Origin: JAGVSZ01 sp963747775
GTDB lineage: Bacteria > Pseudomonadota > Gammaproteobacteria > Burkholderiales > SG8-39
DNA: 64,000 nucleotides
Direction: 5' to 3'
Assembly (NCBI GenBank): GCA_963747775.1
Contig: CAVVGT010000004.1
Location: 1 to 64,000, forward strand
The notes beneath the pieces were generated by a model. It did not search any database. It was not told where the DNA came from and saw only the letters and a list, made by a program, of their open reading frames with translations. Within the stretch, counting starts at the first letter, position 1. Each line of letters starts with the position of its first letter. Shown one piece after another: positions 11,274 to 19,449 of this stretch. A program made the translations under genes and the position numbers.

Positions 11274-12553
11274 GTTTGTCGATTCGATGCGGAAAGCATT
11301 CGGGCGCAGTTGCGCTTGTCGCGGTGGCGCTCTCGTCCGGTTTGGCCTTTGCCTATCCGCTCGACGGTTACGAGGAGACCGGCATCCGCCGGCTGGAAGG
11401 CAGCCGTCTCGCCAACGAAGGCGTCGTGAAGGACGTGAAACAGCCGCCGGGTGCCCTGCTGCCGCTGAAGGACGTCGATCTGCGCCTGCTCGGCAAGACC
11501 TTCGACCTGCCGCCCCCCGACCCCGAGTTCACGCGCGAGGTCACCAGCGTCCTGGCGGCCGGCATGGACTCGTACGGCCTCGCCCTGCTGGACCTCTCCG
11601 ATCCGGCGCACCCACGCTACGCCGAGCATCGCGGCGACTACAAGCAGAACGTCGGCAGCGTCGGCAAGCTCGTGGTCGTTCTCTGCCTGCTGCAGGCCCT
11701 CGCGGACGCCTACCCGAACGACATCGAGGCGCGCAGGCGCGTCCTCAAGAACACCGTCGTCACCGCCGACGCCTTCTCGCAATACGACTCGCACACGGTG
11801 CGCATCTTCGACCCCAAGACGCGGACGCTGACGCGGCGTCCGGTTCAGGTCGGCGACAAGGCGACGCTCTACGAGTGGGTCGACTGGATGCTGTCGCCCA
11901 GCTCGAATTCCGCGGCCGGCATGGTGATGCGCGAGGCGATGCTGGTGCGCCGGTTCGGCACCGCCTACCCGCCCTCGGAAGACGAGATCAAGCGCTTCTT
12001 CGACACGACGCCCAAGCCGGAGCTCACCGCGCTGTTCGAGAAGACGTTCCTCGAGCCGGTGACGCGCAACGGCTTGAACCTGGACCTGCTCCGCCAGGCG
12101 AGCTTTCTCACGGCCGGCGGCAAGCAGAGGGTCCCGGGCGCGGGCGACAGCTACGGGACCGCGCGCGAGCTGATGCGCTATCTCCTGCGCATGGAGCAGG
12201 GCCGGCTGGTGGATACGTTTTCGAGCCGCGAGATCAAGCGGCTGATCTACGTGACGGAGCGACGCATCCGCTATGCATCGTCGCCCGCGCTCGCCGAAGC
12301 CGCCGTGTATTTCAAGTCGGGGTCGCTCTTCGAGTGCGCGAAGGAACCCGGTTTCGTCTGCCGTCCGTACGCGGGAAACGTCAGGAACTACATGAACTCG
12401 ACCGCGATCATCGAGTCACCCGCAGCCGGCCCCAGGCTCTACTACATGAGCACGCTGATCACGAACATCCTGCGCAAGAACTCGGCCGCCGAGCATCAGG
12501 CGCTCGCGACGCGCCTGCACCAGCTCATCGCATCCGACCACCGATCGAAGTGA
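11270..12553 (+). CDS. Exported serine hydrolase, class A beta-lactamase-like fold (hydrolase 1)
   Basis: 427 residues with a signal peptide (VALVAVALSSGLAFA). Three penicillin-recognising motifs can be placed: SVGK at 130–133 (SxxK nucleophile), SSN at 211–213 (SxN) and KSG at 349–351 (KTG-like). It is longer than a class A beta-lactamase (~290), with extra N-terminal and central segments, so antibiotic hydrolysis is not the natural guess; D-amino-acid peptide or ester hydrolysis is possible. The ATG overlaps the dikinase stop (ATGA), indicating translational coupling. The gene converges on a second hydrolase of the same fold. Confidence 0.82.
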   Translation: MSLSIRCGKHSGAVALVAVALSSGLAFAYPLDGYEETGIRRLEGSRLANEGVVKDVKQPPGALLPLKDVDLRLLGKTFDLPPPDPEFTREVTSVLAAGMDSYGLALLDLSDPAHPRYAEHRGDYKQNVGSVGKLVVVLCLLQALADAYPNDIEARRRVLKNTVVTADAFSQYDSHTVRIFDPKTRTLTRRPVQVGDKATLYEWVDWMLSPSSNSAAGMVMREAMLVRRFGTAYPPSEDEIKRFFDTTPKPELTALFEKTFLEPVTRNGLNLDLLRQASFLTAGGKQRVPGAGDSYGTARELMRYLLRMEQGRLVDTFSSREIKRLIYVTERRIRYASSPALAEAAVYFKSGSLFECAKEPGFVCRPYAGNVRNYMNSTAIIESPAAGPRLYYMSTLITNILRKNSAAEHQALATRLHQLIASDHRSK

Positions 12554-12575
12554 CGCCCTCCGGGCCCGGGCGTCA
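12551..12575. terminator. Palindrome spanning both convergent stop codons
   Basis: The two hydrolase genes end face to face. The arms TGACGCCC and GGGCGTCA (12551–12558 and 12568–12575) contain both stop codons and enclose a GC-rich loop. The hairpin could serve transcripts from either side; there is no U-run, so intrinsic termination is uncertain. Confidence 0.6.
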
Positions 12576-13484
12576 GCGCGCGCTTGCGACCTTGTGCGGC
12601 GATACGACGAGGTCGTGCATCGGTGCGGCAAGGCGCACGAGCCACTCCCCGCCGTCCTTGTGATGCGCGAGACCCACGATCACGAACTTGTGCGCGCCCG
12701 CCTCCACCAGCGCGCTGTCGGCGTGGAAGTCCTGCCAGGTGCCCGACTTGCGGTACATCTCCACGCCCGGTCGGCTCTCCAGCCCCTTGACGAACTTGTG
12801 CCGGATGCCCGGCTGCGAGAGCACCTGCTTCATCAGGGACGCGAGCGGCGGGGCGACGAGATGATCGTTGTCGAGGAGCCAGTAGAAGCGCGCGACCTGG
12901 AACGCCGTGGCCCCGTGCGAGAGGTGCTTGATCGGATCGGGCTGGTAGGCGTCCTCGCGGCCGTAGCTCTTGCCGACCCAGAGGCCGCCGTTGCGCTTAG
13001 GGTCGTAGAGCGCGATGGCCGGCGACTGCAGGATGGCGAGCAGGCGATCGCGGCCGACCCAATCAAGGACGCGCGTCGCCGCCTCGTTGCTCGAGAAGCG
13101 GATCATCCTGGTGATCTCGCCCAGATGCGTGTCGTCGAGCGGAATGCGCCCGCGCTCGGCCTCCACGAAAGCGCCGAGGAGGATGGCGATCTTCGGCAGG
13201 CTCGCCGCATAGACCATCTGGTGGCCGTTCAACATCGCGAGCCGCGGCGCATCGCGCTGCGAGAGGTCGACGAGCGCGAGCGACAACCGGCTCGACTCGA
13301 CCTCGCCGGTGAGCCCGAGATCCCGGACGACGCTATTCAGGCCGCGCTGGAGCGCCGGATCGGTGCGGTCCTCGAGGTCGCGCGTCGCAGGCTCCGCCAT
13401 CGCGACGCACGCCGACGCCGCCAGCGCGAACGCCGCGCAAAGTCGCGCGAGTCGGCGTGAGCGCTTCGTAAAGTCCGTTTGCAT
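12573..13484 (-). CDS. Exported serine hydrolase, class A beta-lactamase-like fold (hydrolase 2)
   Basis: 303 residues, the normal size of the class A beta-lactamase family, with a signal peptide (LCAAFALAASACVAMA). Motifs: SLPK at 95–98, SSN at 132–133 region, KSG at 246–248. I do not see the class A Omega-loop ExxLN, so true beta-lactamase activity is doubtful; related 'serine hydrolases' of unknown role are common. It converges on hydrolase 1 with 19 bases between the stops. Nothing suggests co-transcription with the dikinase, but adjacency to a second exported member of the same fold suggests a shared process. Confidence 0.82.
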   Translation of the reverse strand: MQTDFTKRSRRLARLCAAFALAASACVAMAEPATRDLEDRTDPALQRGLNSVVRDLGLTGEVESSRLSLALVDLSQRDAPRLAMLNGHQMVYAASLPKIAILLGAFVEAERGRIPLDDTHLGEITRMIRFSSNEAATRVLDWVGRDRLLAILQSPAIALYDPKRNGGLWVGKSYGREDAYQPDPIKHLSHGATAFQVARFYWLLDNDHLVAPPLASLMKQVLSQPGIRHKFVKGLESRPGVEMYRKSGTWQDFHADSALVEAGAHKFVIVGLAHHKDGGEWLVRLAAPMHDLVVSPHKVASAR

Positions 13485-13539
13485 GCCTCAACCCGGGAGT
13501 CGTGTACAGTCTAGCAGACTTGCCCCACGGCGAGCCGCA

Positions 13540-13578
13540 CCGATTCCCGAACGAATGCCGACGCATGGCTGACGACTC
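13540..13578 (+). repeat. Dispersed direct-repeat motif, copy C (pointing to FabI-1)
   Basis: On the + strand GCCGACG and GCTGACG are separated by 11 bases start to start. It is the only copy in + orientation and points to the only + strand member of the set, the FabI-like gene at 13889, about 310 bases away with a transposase remnant between. Confidence 0.65.
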
Positions 13579-13579
13579 G

Positions 13580-13763
13580 CCGTTCGACTGAAGGGCGTTG
13601 CCATTCGCTCGTAGTACTCCTGGAAGTGCAGCAGGCGAGCCTTGCGCTGCATCTTGCCGCGGAGTACCTGGCAATATGGCAACGTATACTTGCGCGCGCG
13701 GCCTTCCAGGGTCTCGCGTTCCTTGCGCGAGAGATGGATCGTGAACGGACGCTCTCTGGGCAT
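13580..13763 (-). pseudogene. Transposase remnant (IS630-like N-terminus, internally deleted)
   Basis: The reading begins MPRERPFTIHLSRKERETLE and continues ARKYTLPYCQVLRGKM, the usual N-terminus of a group of IS630-type/HTH transposases. After about 40 residues it switches to HFQEYYERM, which could be a leftover of an integrase-core C-terminus. No catalytic DDE block is present and terminal repeats were not identified. It sits in the gap between hydrolase 2 and FabI-1. Confidence 0.55.
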
Positions 13764-13888
13764 TGACAGCAAGCCTCGTTCTCGGCGACCCTCGTTGGGC
13801 GCACGATAGTCGAGAAGGCTCGGGCCAACAACGTAGATACGTTGGCATATTTAAGAACGGGGTACTAAGTCAGGCGGAGATTTGAGTC

Positions 13889-14671
13889 ATGCCCCTCGAC
13901 GTTCCACGGCCCGCGCTCGCGGGCTCGAAAGCACTTGTCGTCGGAGTCGCCAACCAACATTCGATCGCTTACGGCTGCGCGAAGGCGTTTCGCGAGCTGG
14001 GCGCAGATCTGGCGATCACCTACGTCAACGAGAAGACCAGGACCTACGTCGCGCCGCTCGCAAAAGAGCTGGAGGCGCCGATCTTCATGCCGCTCAACGT
14101 CGGAACGCCCGGCATGCTGGAGGCGGTGTTCGAAAGAATCACCGAGGAGTGGGGCCGGCTCGACATTGTGCTCCACTCGATCGCGTTCGCGCCGAGGGAG
14201 GATCTGCGCGGAGCGCTCATCGACTGCTCCGCCGAAGGCTTCAAGCAGGCGATGGACATCTCCTGTCACTCGTTCGTGCGCATGGCGCGGCTCGCCGCCC
14301 CATTGATGAAGAACGGCGGAACGCTTTTCGCGATGAGCTACTACGGCGCCAACAAGGTCGTGCCCAACTACAACGTGATGGGGCCGGTGAAGGCCGCTCT
14401 CGAAGCGTGCTGCCGTTACTTGGCGTACGAGCTGGGCGGCAAGGGAATCCGCGTGCATGCCATTTCGCCTGGGCCGCTCAAGACCCGCGCCGCCTCGGGG
14501 CTGAAGGATTTCGAGCTCCTGCTCAACGAAGCAGCGCAGCGCGCCCCGATCGGCGAGCTCGTGGACATCATGGACGTGGGCTTCGCCTGCGCGTACCTCG
14601 CGACGCCGTACTCGCGGCGCATATCAGGCGCAACGGTGTATGTAGACGGCGGAGCGAACATAATGGCCTGA
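13889..14671 (+). CDS. Enoyl-ACP reductase-like short-chain dehydrogenase (FabI family), paralogue 1
   Basis: 260 residues, normal FabI length. The NAD-binding start is ALVVGVANQHSIAYGCA, with the FabI hallmark HSIAFAPRED and catalytic Tyr-x6-Lys in NYNVMGPVK. It would reduce the enoyl double bond of an acyl chain using NADH as the last step of fatty-acid elongation. A second FabI-like gene lies at 22.4 kb with pta and ackA, so at least one is probably specialised. It stands alone on the + strand among leftward genes and cuts across the end of a degraded leftward gene, consistent with insertion. A copy of the dispersed motif lies ~310 bases upstream. Confidence 0.88.
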   Translation: MPLDVPRPALAGSKALVVGVANQHSIAYGCAKAFRELGADLAITYVNEKTRTYVAPLAKELEAPIFMPLNVGTPGMLEAVFERITEEWGRLDIVLHSIAFAPREDLRGALIDCSAEGFKQAMDISCHSFVRMARLAAPLMKNGGTLFAMSYYGANKVVPNYNVMGPVKAALEACCRYLAYELGGKGIRVHAISPGPLKTRAASGLKDFELLLNEAAQRAPIGELVDIMDVGFACAYLATPYSRRISGATVYVDGGANIMA

Positions 14672-14699
14672 CCGCTCGCGCGCAACAGGCAAGCGCGAT

Positions 14700-14820
14700 C
14701 CGGCGGCAGCTTGGATGGCGTGCGGACGAATACCGTGACCTGATGCCCGGCCGCCAACGCCTGGCGCAGCAGTTGGCGACCCAGGGACCCGGCCGCGCCA
14801 AGGATGATCAGGCGGGACAC
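14700..14820 (-). pseudogene. NAD(P)-binding epimerase/NmrA-type fragment
   Basis: A GTG at 14820 opens VSRLIILGAAGSLGRQLLRQ, a clear Rossmann NAD(P)-binding start, continuing to HQVTVFVRTPSKLP. Recognisable homology stops after about 35 residues, where the frame runs into the antisense of the FabI-1 end. It begins 5 bases after the stop of the 89-residue gene, as if it were once the last gene of the atoE operon and was truncated by the FabI-1 segment. Confidence 0.6.
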
Positions 14821-14824
14821 AGCA

Positions 14825-15094
14825 TCACCCTCCCTTGGCGTTGTACGGATACTCACCGCGCGCCGGGTCGCGGAGCCAGTCCGGGCGCTCGGCGTCGTCC
14901 TGGTAGCTTGTGCTGCCCGCAGCGAATCGCTGCCTGGGATTTCCCGCCGCCATCTCGTGCAAAGCGGCGCGCGCCGTGGTGCCGGGCGAGACGCTGACGA
15001 GCCGCTGGCCCATTTGAGCGATCAGCTCGCCGGCCGTGGCAAACGGCATGAGCTGCTCGAGCGAGCGCAGCCGGGTGCGCACCGCCGCGCTCAT
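14825..15094 (-). CDS. Small protein of unknown function, coupled to atoE-type transporter
   Basis: 89 residues, no signal peptide or membrane segment; rich in Ala and Arg, with a polar C-terminus (RPDWLRDPARGEYPYNAKGG). I do not recognise a family. Its ATG overlaps the transporter stop (ATGA), so translation is probably coupled and a role linked to the transporter or to acetoacetate metabolism is possible. Confidence 0.6.
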   Translation of the reverse strand: MSAAVRTRLRSLEQLMPFATAGELIAQMGQRLVSVSPGTTARAALHEMAAGNPRQRFAAGSTSYQDDAERPDWLRDPARGEYPYNAKGG

Positions 15095-16536
15095 GGGACC
15101 ACCGGCGGATGGTACTGGAGCGTGAACGCGAGCGCCCAGAGGAGGAACAGCACCAGCGGCAGGTGCACGAGCAGCTGGAGAAACGTAAAGCCGACGATAT
15201 CGCGCGCGCGTAAGCCCAGCACCCCGAGCAGCGGCAGCATCCAGAACGGGTTGATGAGGTTCGGCAGCGCCTCGGCGGCGTTGTACACCTGCACCGCCCA
15301 CCCGAGGTGCACCTGCAGGTCGTTCGCCGCCTGCATGACGTAGGGCGCCTCGAGCAGCCACTTGCCGCCGCCGGAGGGAACGAAGAAGCCGAGCACCGCC
15401 GAATACACGCCGATCACCAGCGGATACAGGCCCTGCGTCGAGATGCTCACGAACGCGTGCGCGATCTGGTCGGATACCGACAGGCCCGCGCCGTTCTTCG
15501 CTTGCGTGAGGATCGCGGCAATCGCGCCGTAGAACGGGAACTGGATCAGCACGCCGCCGGTGGCCGGCACCGCTTTCGCCACCGCCGCGAGAAAGCGCTT
15601 GGGGCGCCAGTGCAGCAAAAGCCCGGACATGATGAAGATGAAGTTGTACGTGTTGAGGCTCGAAATCGCGATCATCCAGTGCTGGCGCGAGAACTCGAGG
15701 TAAATCCAGCCCCCCGCGAGCAGCGCGAGCAGCACCGTGAGCACCGGCCAGTGCTCCAGCAACTCGCCGGGCTGCTTCGGCGGCGCCACCTTGATTTCGT
15801 CTTCCTTCGCGAGATCGATGCCCATCGCCTGCGCCGTCAGCGCCGTGTCGCGCCCGGGCGCGGACCAGATGGCGATGAGCACTGAAACGGCGAGCAGGGT
15901 GAGCGTCACCACCACCGACTGCCACAGGAAGATTGTCTCGGAGAACGGGATCACGCCCGTGATCGGCAGCAGCGACTTCGGCAGGCTGGCCGGGTTCGCC
16001 TGCAGCTGCGCGGCCGACGACGAGAGCCCCATGGCCCAGGTGGCGCCGAGCCCGAGGTAGGCGGCGGCGGCGGCCGCCCGGTAGTCCATTCTCAGCTCGG
16101 CGCGTTGCGCGAGCGCGCGCACCAGCAGTCCGCCGAAGATCAGGCTCAGCCCCCAGTTGAGCAGCGAGGCGAGGATGCTCACGGCGGCAACGAGCCCGAC
16201 TGCACCGACGCCGGTCTGTGGCCGCGCGGCGAGCGCGCGGATCAGGCGCGCCGCGGGCGCCGATGTGGCAACGACGTAGCCCCCGATCGCGACGAACGCC
16301 ATCTGCATGGTGAAGGTGATGAGGCTCCAGAAGCCGTTGCCGAACGTCTGGCTCACCGCCGCGGGCGATGCGCCGTTGGCGAGCGCGGCGAGCGCGACGA
16401 TCACCACGGCGATCGCCACGAAGACGAAGGCGTCCGGGAACCACTTCTCGGCCCACGCGGTGAAGCCGATGGCGAGGCGCGCGAGGGCGCCTTCCTGCTG
16501 CGTTGCTGCATCGGGTTGCGTTGCTGCATGCGACAT
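15091..16536 (-). CDS. atoE: Short-chain fatty acid transporter (AtoE/TIGR00366 family)
   Basis: 481 residues with about a dozen hydrophobic segments. Family signatures include WAEKWFPDAFVFVAIAVVIV near the start, NWGLSLIFGGLL, and FFVPSGGGKWLLEAPYV near the C-terminus. Members carry short-chain fatty acids such as acetoacetate or butyrate across the inner membrane. The start at 16536 is chosen because GAGGAGG lies just upstream; an in-frame start at 16593 lacks this. It follows scoB on the same strand with ~200 bases between, within the bdhA–scoA–scoB ketone-body cluster, so uptake of acetoacetate or 3-hydroxybutyrate is the likely role. Confidence 0.88.
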   Translation of the reverse strand: MSHAATQPDAATQQEGALARLAIGFTAWAEKWFPDAFVFVAIAVVIVALAALANGASPAAVSQTFGNGFWSLITFTMQMAFVAIGGYVVATSAPAARLIRALAARPQTGVGAVGLVAAVSILASLLNWGLSLIFGGLLVRALAQRAELRMDYRAAAAAAYLGLGATWAMGLSSSAAQLQANPASLPKSLLPITGVIPFSETIFLWQSVVVTLTLLAVSVLIAIWSAPGRDTALTAQAMGIDLAKEDEIKVAPPKQPGELLEHWPVLTVLLALLAGGWIYLEFSRQHWMIAISSLNTYNFIFIMSGLLLHWRPKRFLAAVAKAVPATGGVLIQFPFYGAIAAILTQAKNGAGLSVSDQIAHAFVSISTQGLYPLVIGVYSAVLGFFVPSGGGKWLLEAPYVMQAANDLQVHLGWAVQVYNAAEALPNLINPFWMLPLLGVLGLRARDIVGFTFLQLLVHLPLVLFLLWALAFTLQYHPPVVP

Positions 16537-16546
16537 GGCGCCTCCT

Positions 16547-16723
16547 CTAGACCTCCATCGGCCGGATTGCGAACTCTGTTTCAGTGGCTGCAACTACGGG
16601 CGGGACGTCGATCCCGCTCGGGCACCAGGCGGCCTCCATTCCGAGCGGCGTGCCGCAATACGGGTCCGGGGCGCTCTCTCGGGGCGCGGCAACGAGCTCG
16701 GCTGGCTTGCTGGTTGCGCGCAT
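16547..16723 (-). CDS. Possible 58-residue ORF between scoB and atoE
   Basis: The frame begins MRATSKPAELVAAPRE and ends EFAIRPMEV, and its stop codon abuts the AGGAGG ribosome site of the transporter. It contains two Cys and many Pro but no recognised motif. Evidence is only position and an open frame in a gap that is otherwise unexplained; it could be a translated leader, a decayed gene or chance. Confidence 0.35.
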   Translation of the reverse strand: MRATSKPAELVAAPRESAPDPYCGTPLGMEAAWCPSGIDVPPVVAATETEFAIRPMEV

Positions 16724-16734
16724 GGCGAACAGTC

Positions 16735-17394
16735 CTAGAGCGCCATCGTCGAAACGCGTTCGGACACCGCGAGCTCGGCTTCCGTGGCCTCGCGCACCTG
16801 CTCCACCGTGACGCCGGGCGCGGTCTCGAGGAGCGTGGCGCGACCGCCGGGGAAGCCGATCACCGCCAGCTCGGTCACGACGAGATCGACCGGCCGCACC
16901 GAAGTGAGCGGCAGCGTGATCTGCTTGACGATCTTCGGCTGGCCCTTGGCCGTGTGCTGCATGGCGACGATCACGCGCTTCGCCCCGGACACGAGGTCCA
17001 TGGCGCCGCCCATACCCGGCACCATCTTGCCCGGGATCATCCAGTTGGCGAGGCGGCCCGCGCCATCGACCTGCAGGGCGCCGAGCACCGTCACGTCGAG
17101 GTGGCCGCCGCGGATGAGGCCGAACGACATCGCGCTGTCGAAGGTCGCGGCCCCGGGGAGCGCGGTAACGGGCTTGCCGCCCGCGTCGGTGAGGAGCGGA
17201 TGGTGCATGCCTTCGGCGGGCGGGGCGCCGGTGCCGATGAGGCCATTCTCCGACTGGAAGTACACGTGCAGGCCGGCCGGCACGTATTTGGAGACGAGCG
17301 TCGGGATGCCGATGCCGAGGTTGACGAGCATGCCGTCGCGCAGCTCTTGCGCGATGCGCTTTGCGATGATGTTCTGGGCGTCCATGGGGTTCAC
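16735..17394 (-). CDS. scoB: Succinyl-CoA:3-ketoacid CoA-transferase subunit B
   Basis: 219 residues. The catalytic glutamate lies in QSENGLIGTG, and LVNLGIGIPTLV is the usual subunit B start. With subunit A it moves CoA from succinyl-CoA to acetoacetate, giving acetoacetyl-CoA for thiolysis. The GTG start at 17394 overlaps the scoA stop by four bases; ATG 17385 is an alternative. Third gene of the bdhA–scoA–scoB operon. Confidence 0.93.
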   Translation of the reverse strand: MNPMDAQNIIAKRIAQELRDGMLVNLGIGIPTLVSKYVPAGLHVYFQSENGLIGTGAPPAEGMHHPLLTDAGGKPVTALPGAATFDSAMSFGLIRGGHLDVTVLGALQVDGAGRLANWMIPGKMVPGMGGAMDLVSGAKRVIVAMQHTAKGQPKIVKQITLPLTSVRPVDLVVTELAVIGFPGGRATLLETAPGVTVEQVREATEAELAVSERVSTMAL

Positions 17395-18038
17395 GCGTGC
17401 GAGACGATGTAGTCGACGACCGGCGCGGGCGTCACCACGTTGTCGGGGGAAATGACGCCGACGGGCACGATGTTCTCGGCGTCCACGATCACGGTGTCGG
17501 CCGCCATGGCCATCACCGGGTTGAAGTTGCGCGCGGTCAGCGCGTAGTAGAGGTTGCCGATGTAGTCGGCGAGGAACGCCCCCACCAGCGCGAAATCGGC
17601 GCGCAGCGCCGTCTCGAGCAGGTACGGCTTGCCCGCAATCTCGATGCGCTGCTTGCCTTTCTCCACGACGGTGCCCACGCCCGTGGGCGTCAGCACGCCG
17701 CCGAGGCCGAAGCCGCCGGCGCGGATGCGCTCGACGAGTGTCCCTTGCGGCACGAGGTCCACCTCGAGCTCGCCCGCGAGCATCTTTTTCTGCGATTCGG
17801 GGTTGAGGCCGATGTGGCTGGCGATGGTCTTCTTCACCGCGCCGGCGCTGATCAGCTTGCCGATGCCGACGCCGGGCAGCGCGTTGTCGTTCGCGATCAC
17901 CGTCAGGTTGCGCTTGCCCTGGCGCACCAGCTCGTCCACCAGGCGCTCGGGCGTGCCCACGCCCATGAAGCCGCCGATCATCACGGTTGCACCGTCCGGG
18001 ATCAGCGCCACGGCGTCCTTCAGCAAAATGGTCTTCAT
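17391..18038 (-). CDS. scoA: Succinyl-CoA:3-ketoacid CoA-transferase subunit A
   Basis: 215 residues. DGATVMIGGFMGVGTPERLVD is the subunit A glycine-rich start, shown here only in part: GGFMGVGTPE. The C-terminus (DNVVTPAPVVDYIV) is also family-typical. The ATG overlaps the bdhA stop (ATGA). Length is normal for the subunit. It could also act on other 3-oxoacids, but coupling to 3-hydroxybutyrate dehydrogenase argues for acetoacetate. Confidence 0.93.
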   Translation of the reverse strand: MKTILLKDAVALIPDGATVMIGGFMGVGTPERLVDELVRQGKRNLTVIANDNALPGVGIGKLISAGAVKKTIASHIGLNPESQKKMLAGELEVDLVPQGTLVERIRAGGFGLGGVLTPTGVGTVVEKGKQRIEIAGKPYLLETALRADFALVGAFLADYIGNLYYALTARNFNPVMAMAADTVIVDAENIVPVGVISPDNVVTPAPVVDYIVSHA

Positions 18039-18820
18039 TGGGCGGTCCAGCCTCCGTCGACGGGCAGCGCGATGCCGCGGATCTGCGCCGCGGCCTGCGA
18101 GCACAGGAAAAGCGCCGTCGCGCCGATCTGCTCCGGCGTCGCGAACTCGAGCGAGGGCTGCTTTTCGCCGAGAAGCTTCATCCTTGCGGCATCGGGAGCC
18201 AGGTTCTCCCGGGCAGCGATAGCGTCGATCTGCTTCTGCACGAGCGGCGTCAGCACCCAGCCCGGACAGATCGCGTTGCAGGTAATCCCGGTGGTCGCGG
18301 TCTCGAGCGCCACCACCTTCGTCATGCCGAGGATGCCGTGCTTCGACGCGACGTAGGCCGCCTTCTGCGCCGACGCGACCAGGCCGTGGGTCGAGGCGAT
18401 GTTGATGATGCGTCCCCACTTCTTCGCCTTCATGTGCGGTATCGCCGCGCGGATGGCATGGAACGCGGCCGAGAGGTTGATCGCGATCACCGCGTCCCAT
18501 TTCTCCACCGGAAACTCCTCGACCGGCGCGACGTGCTGGATGCCGGCGTTGTTCACCAGAATGTCCACACCGCCCAGCTCGCGCGCCGCCTGCGCCACCA
18601 TGGCAGCGATCTCGGCGGGCCTGGACATGTCGGCGGCGCTGTAGGCCGCGTTTACCTTGTATTGGGACCCGAATTCCGCGAGGAGCTTGTCGATCAGCGC
18701 CTTGTCGCCGAATCCATTCAGCAGGACGTTCGCGCCAGCGGCCGCGAGCGCGCGCGAAATGCCAAGCCCGATGCCGCTCGTCGAGCCTGTGACCAGCGCG
18801 ACTTTGTTGGAGAGGTTCAT
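18035..18820 (-). CDS. bdhA: 3-hydroxybutyrate dehydrogenase
   Basis: 261-residue short-chain dehydrogenase that oxidises 3-hydroxybutyrate to acetoacetate with NAD. The NAD motif is TGSTSGIGLGI, then NNAGIQHVAPVEEF and catalytic YVASK. The family-specific stretches IQHVAPVEEFP and CNAICPGWVLTPLVQKQI support BDH over generic SDRs. First gene of a unit with scoA and scoB, giving a route from stored PHB or exogenous hydroxybutyrate to acetoacetyl-CoA. A copy of the dispersed motif ends 31 bases before the ATG. Confidence 0.93.
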   Translation of the reverse strand: MNLSNKVALVTGSTSGIGLGISRALAAAGANVLLNGFGDKALIDKLLAEFGSQYKVNAAYSAADMSRPAEIAAMVAQAARELGGVDILVNNAGIQHVAPVEEFPVEKWDAVIAINLSAAFHAIRAAIPHMKAKKWGRIINIASTHGLVASAQKAAYVASKHGILGMTKVVALETATTGITCNAICPGWVLTPLVQKQIDAIAARENLAPDAARMKLLGEKQPSLEFATPEQIGATALFLCSQAAAQIRGIALPVDGGWTAQ

Positions 18821-18850
18821 GACCAGAAGCGTAGCGGGGGGCGCTTCCGC

Positions 18851-18890
18851 GAGTCGTCAGCAAAGCGTCGGAATTCGGTTGCGATTTCGG
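18851..18890 (-). repeat. Dispersed direct-repeat motif, copy D (upstream of bdhA)
   Basis: Read toward bdhA, TTCCGACG and GCTGACG half-sites are spaced 11 bases. At 31 bases from the ATG it probably overlaps the promoter or 5' leader. The + strand start is nearly identical to copy E over about 29 bases. Confidence 0.7.
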
Positions 18891-18957
18891 CGGTGAGATG
18901 CCCTTCGGCGGCCGCCGCCGTGGTTTGCCGCACGCCTCCATCCATGAGTGGGCCTCG

Positions 18958-19449
18958 CTAAGTGAGAAAGAGCGTCGCGTGGACCACGCCTTGTCCGTGG
19001 CTTGTCCGCATGCGCAGTCCGCTGTTGCGCAATACCGCGAGCATCGGCGTGTTCGCGGCGAGCACGTCGGCCTCGAACCGCACGATCCCGTTGGCACGGG
19101 CGATGTCGACGAGTTGCTGGAGGAGCCGGCTTGCGATCCCGCGGCCCTGGAAATCCTCTTCCACCGCGAAAGCGATGTCCGCAGCTGCGCCGCTGCGCAC
19201 GTATTCACCCAACCCCACGATGGTCTCCCGGTCGCCGCTTCCGACCGTGGCCACCAGCACGGCTTCGCTCACGCCGTCGCATTCGGTCACCCGCCGCAGC
19301 TCCTCGTCCTCCGGCTCCTTCTTGTAGGAGAAGAAGCGCAAATAGACGGAGCGTCGATCCAGCCCTCGAAACGCTTTGACGATGCGTTCCCGGTCGTCGG
19401 GCCGTACGGCGCGAATCGACACTTGCTCGCCAGGCTCGGGGCGTCTCAA
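18958..19449 (-). CDS. GNAT-family N-acetyltransferase
   Basis: 163 residues from a TTG start overlapping the upstream stop, or 154 from GTG 19422. The acetyl-CoA binding motif is EEDFQGRGIASRLL. The start VSIRAVRPDDRERIVKAF and the following RSVYLRFFSYKKE resemble the GNAT domain of Pat-type protein acetyltransferases, which act on acetyl-CoA synthetase; a free-standing domain of that kind beside ackA/pta would make sense, but this is inference. Last gene of the leftward fabI–pta–ackA unit. Confidence 0.8.
   Translation of the reverse strand: MRRPEPGEQVSIRAVRPDDRERIVKAFRGLDRRSVYLRFFSYKKEPEDEELRRVTECDGVSEAVLVATVGSGDRETIVGLGEYVRSGAAADIAFAVEEDFQGRGIASRLLQQLVDIARANGIVRFEADVLAANTPMLAVLRNSGLRMRTSHGQGVVHATLFLT

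Noticed and set aside
12551..12575. Stop-to-stop palindrome as a recombination site
   Set aside because: Both arms contain stop codons of convergent genes and no recombinase is nearby; a shared terminator hairpin is simpler.
11270..13484. The two hydrolases as antibiotic-resistance beta-lactamases
   Set aside because: They have SxxK, SxN and KSG, but the class A ExxLN Omega-loop motif is not evident, one is far too long, and there is no resistance context.
13488..13772. 94-residue ORF as an intact gene
   Set aside because: Only the first ~40 residues resemble a transposase start; the remainder reads through motif copy C, so it is a remnant.
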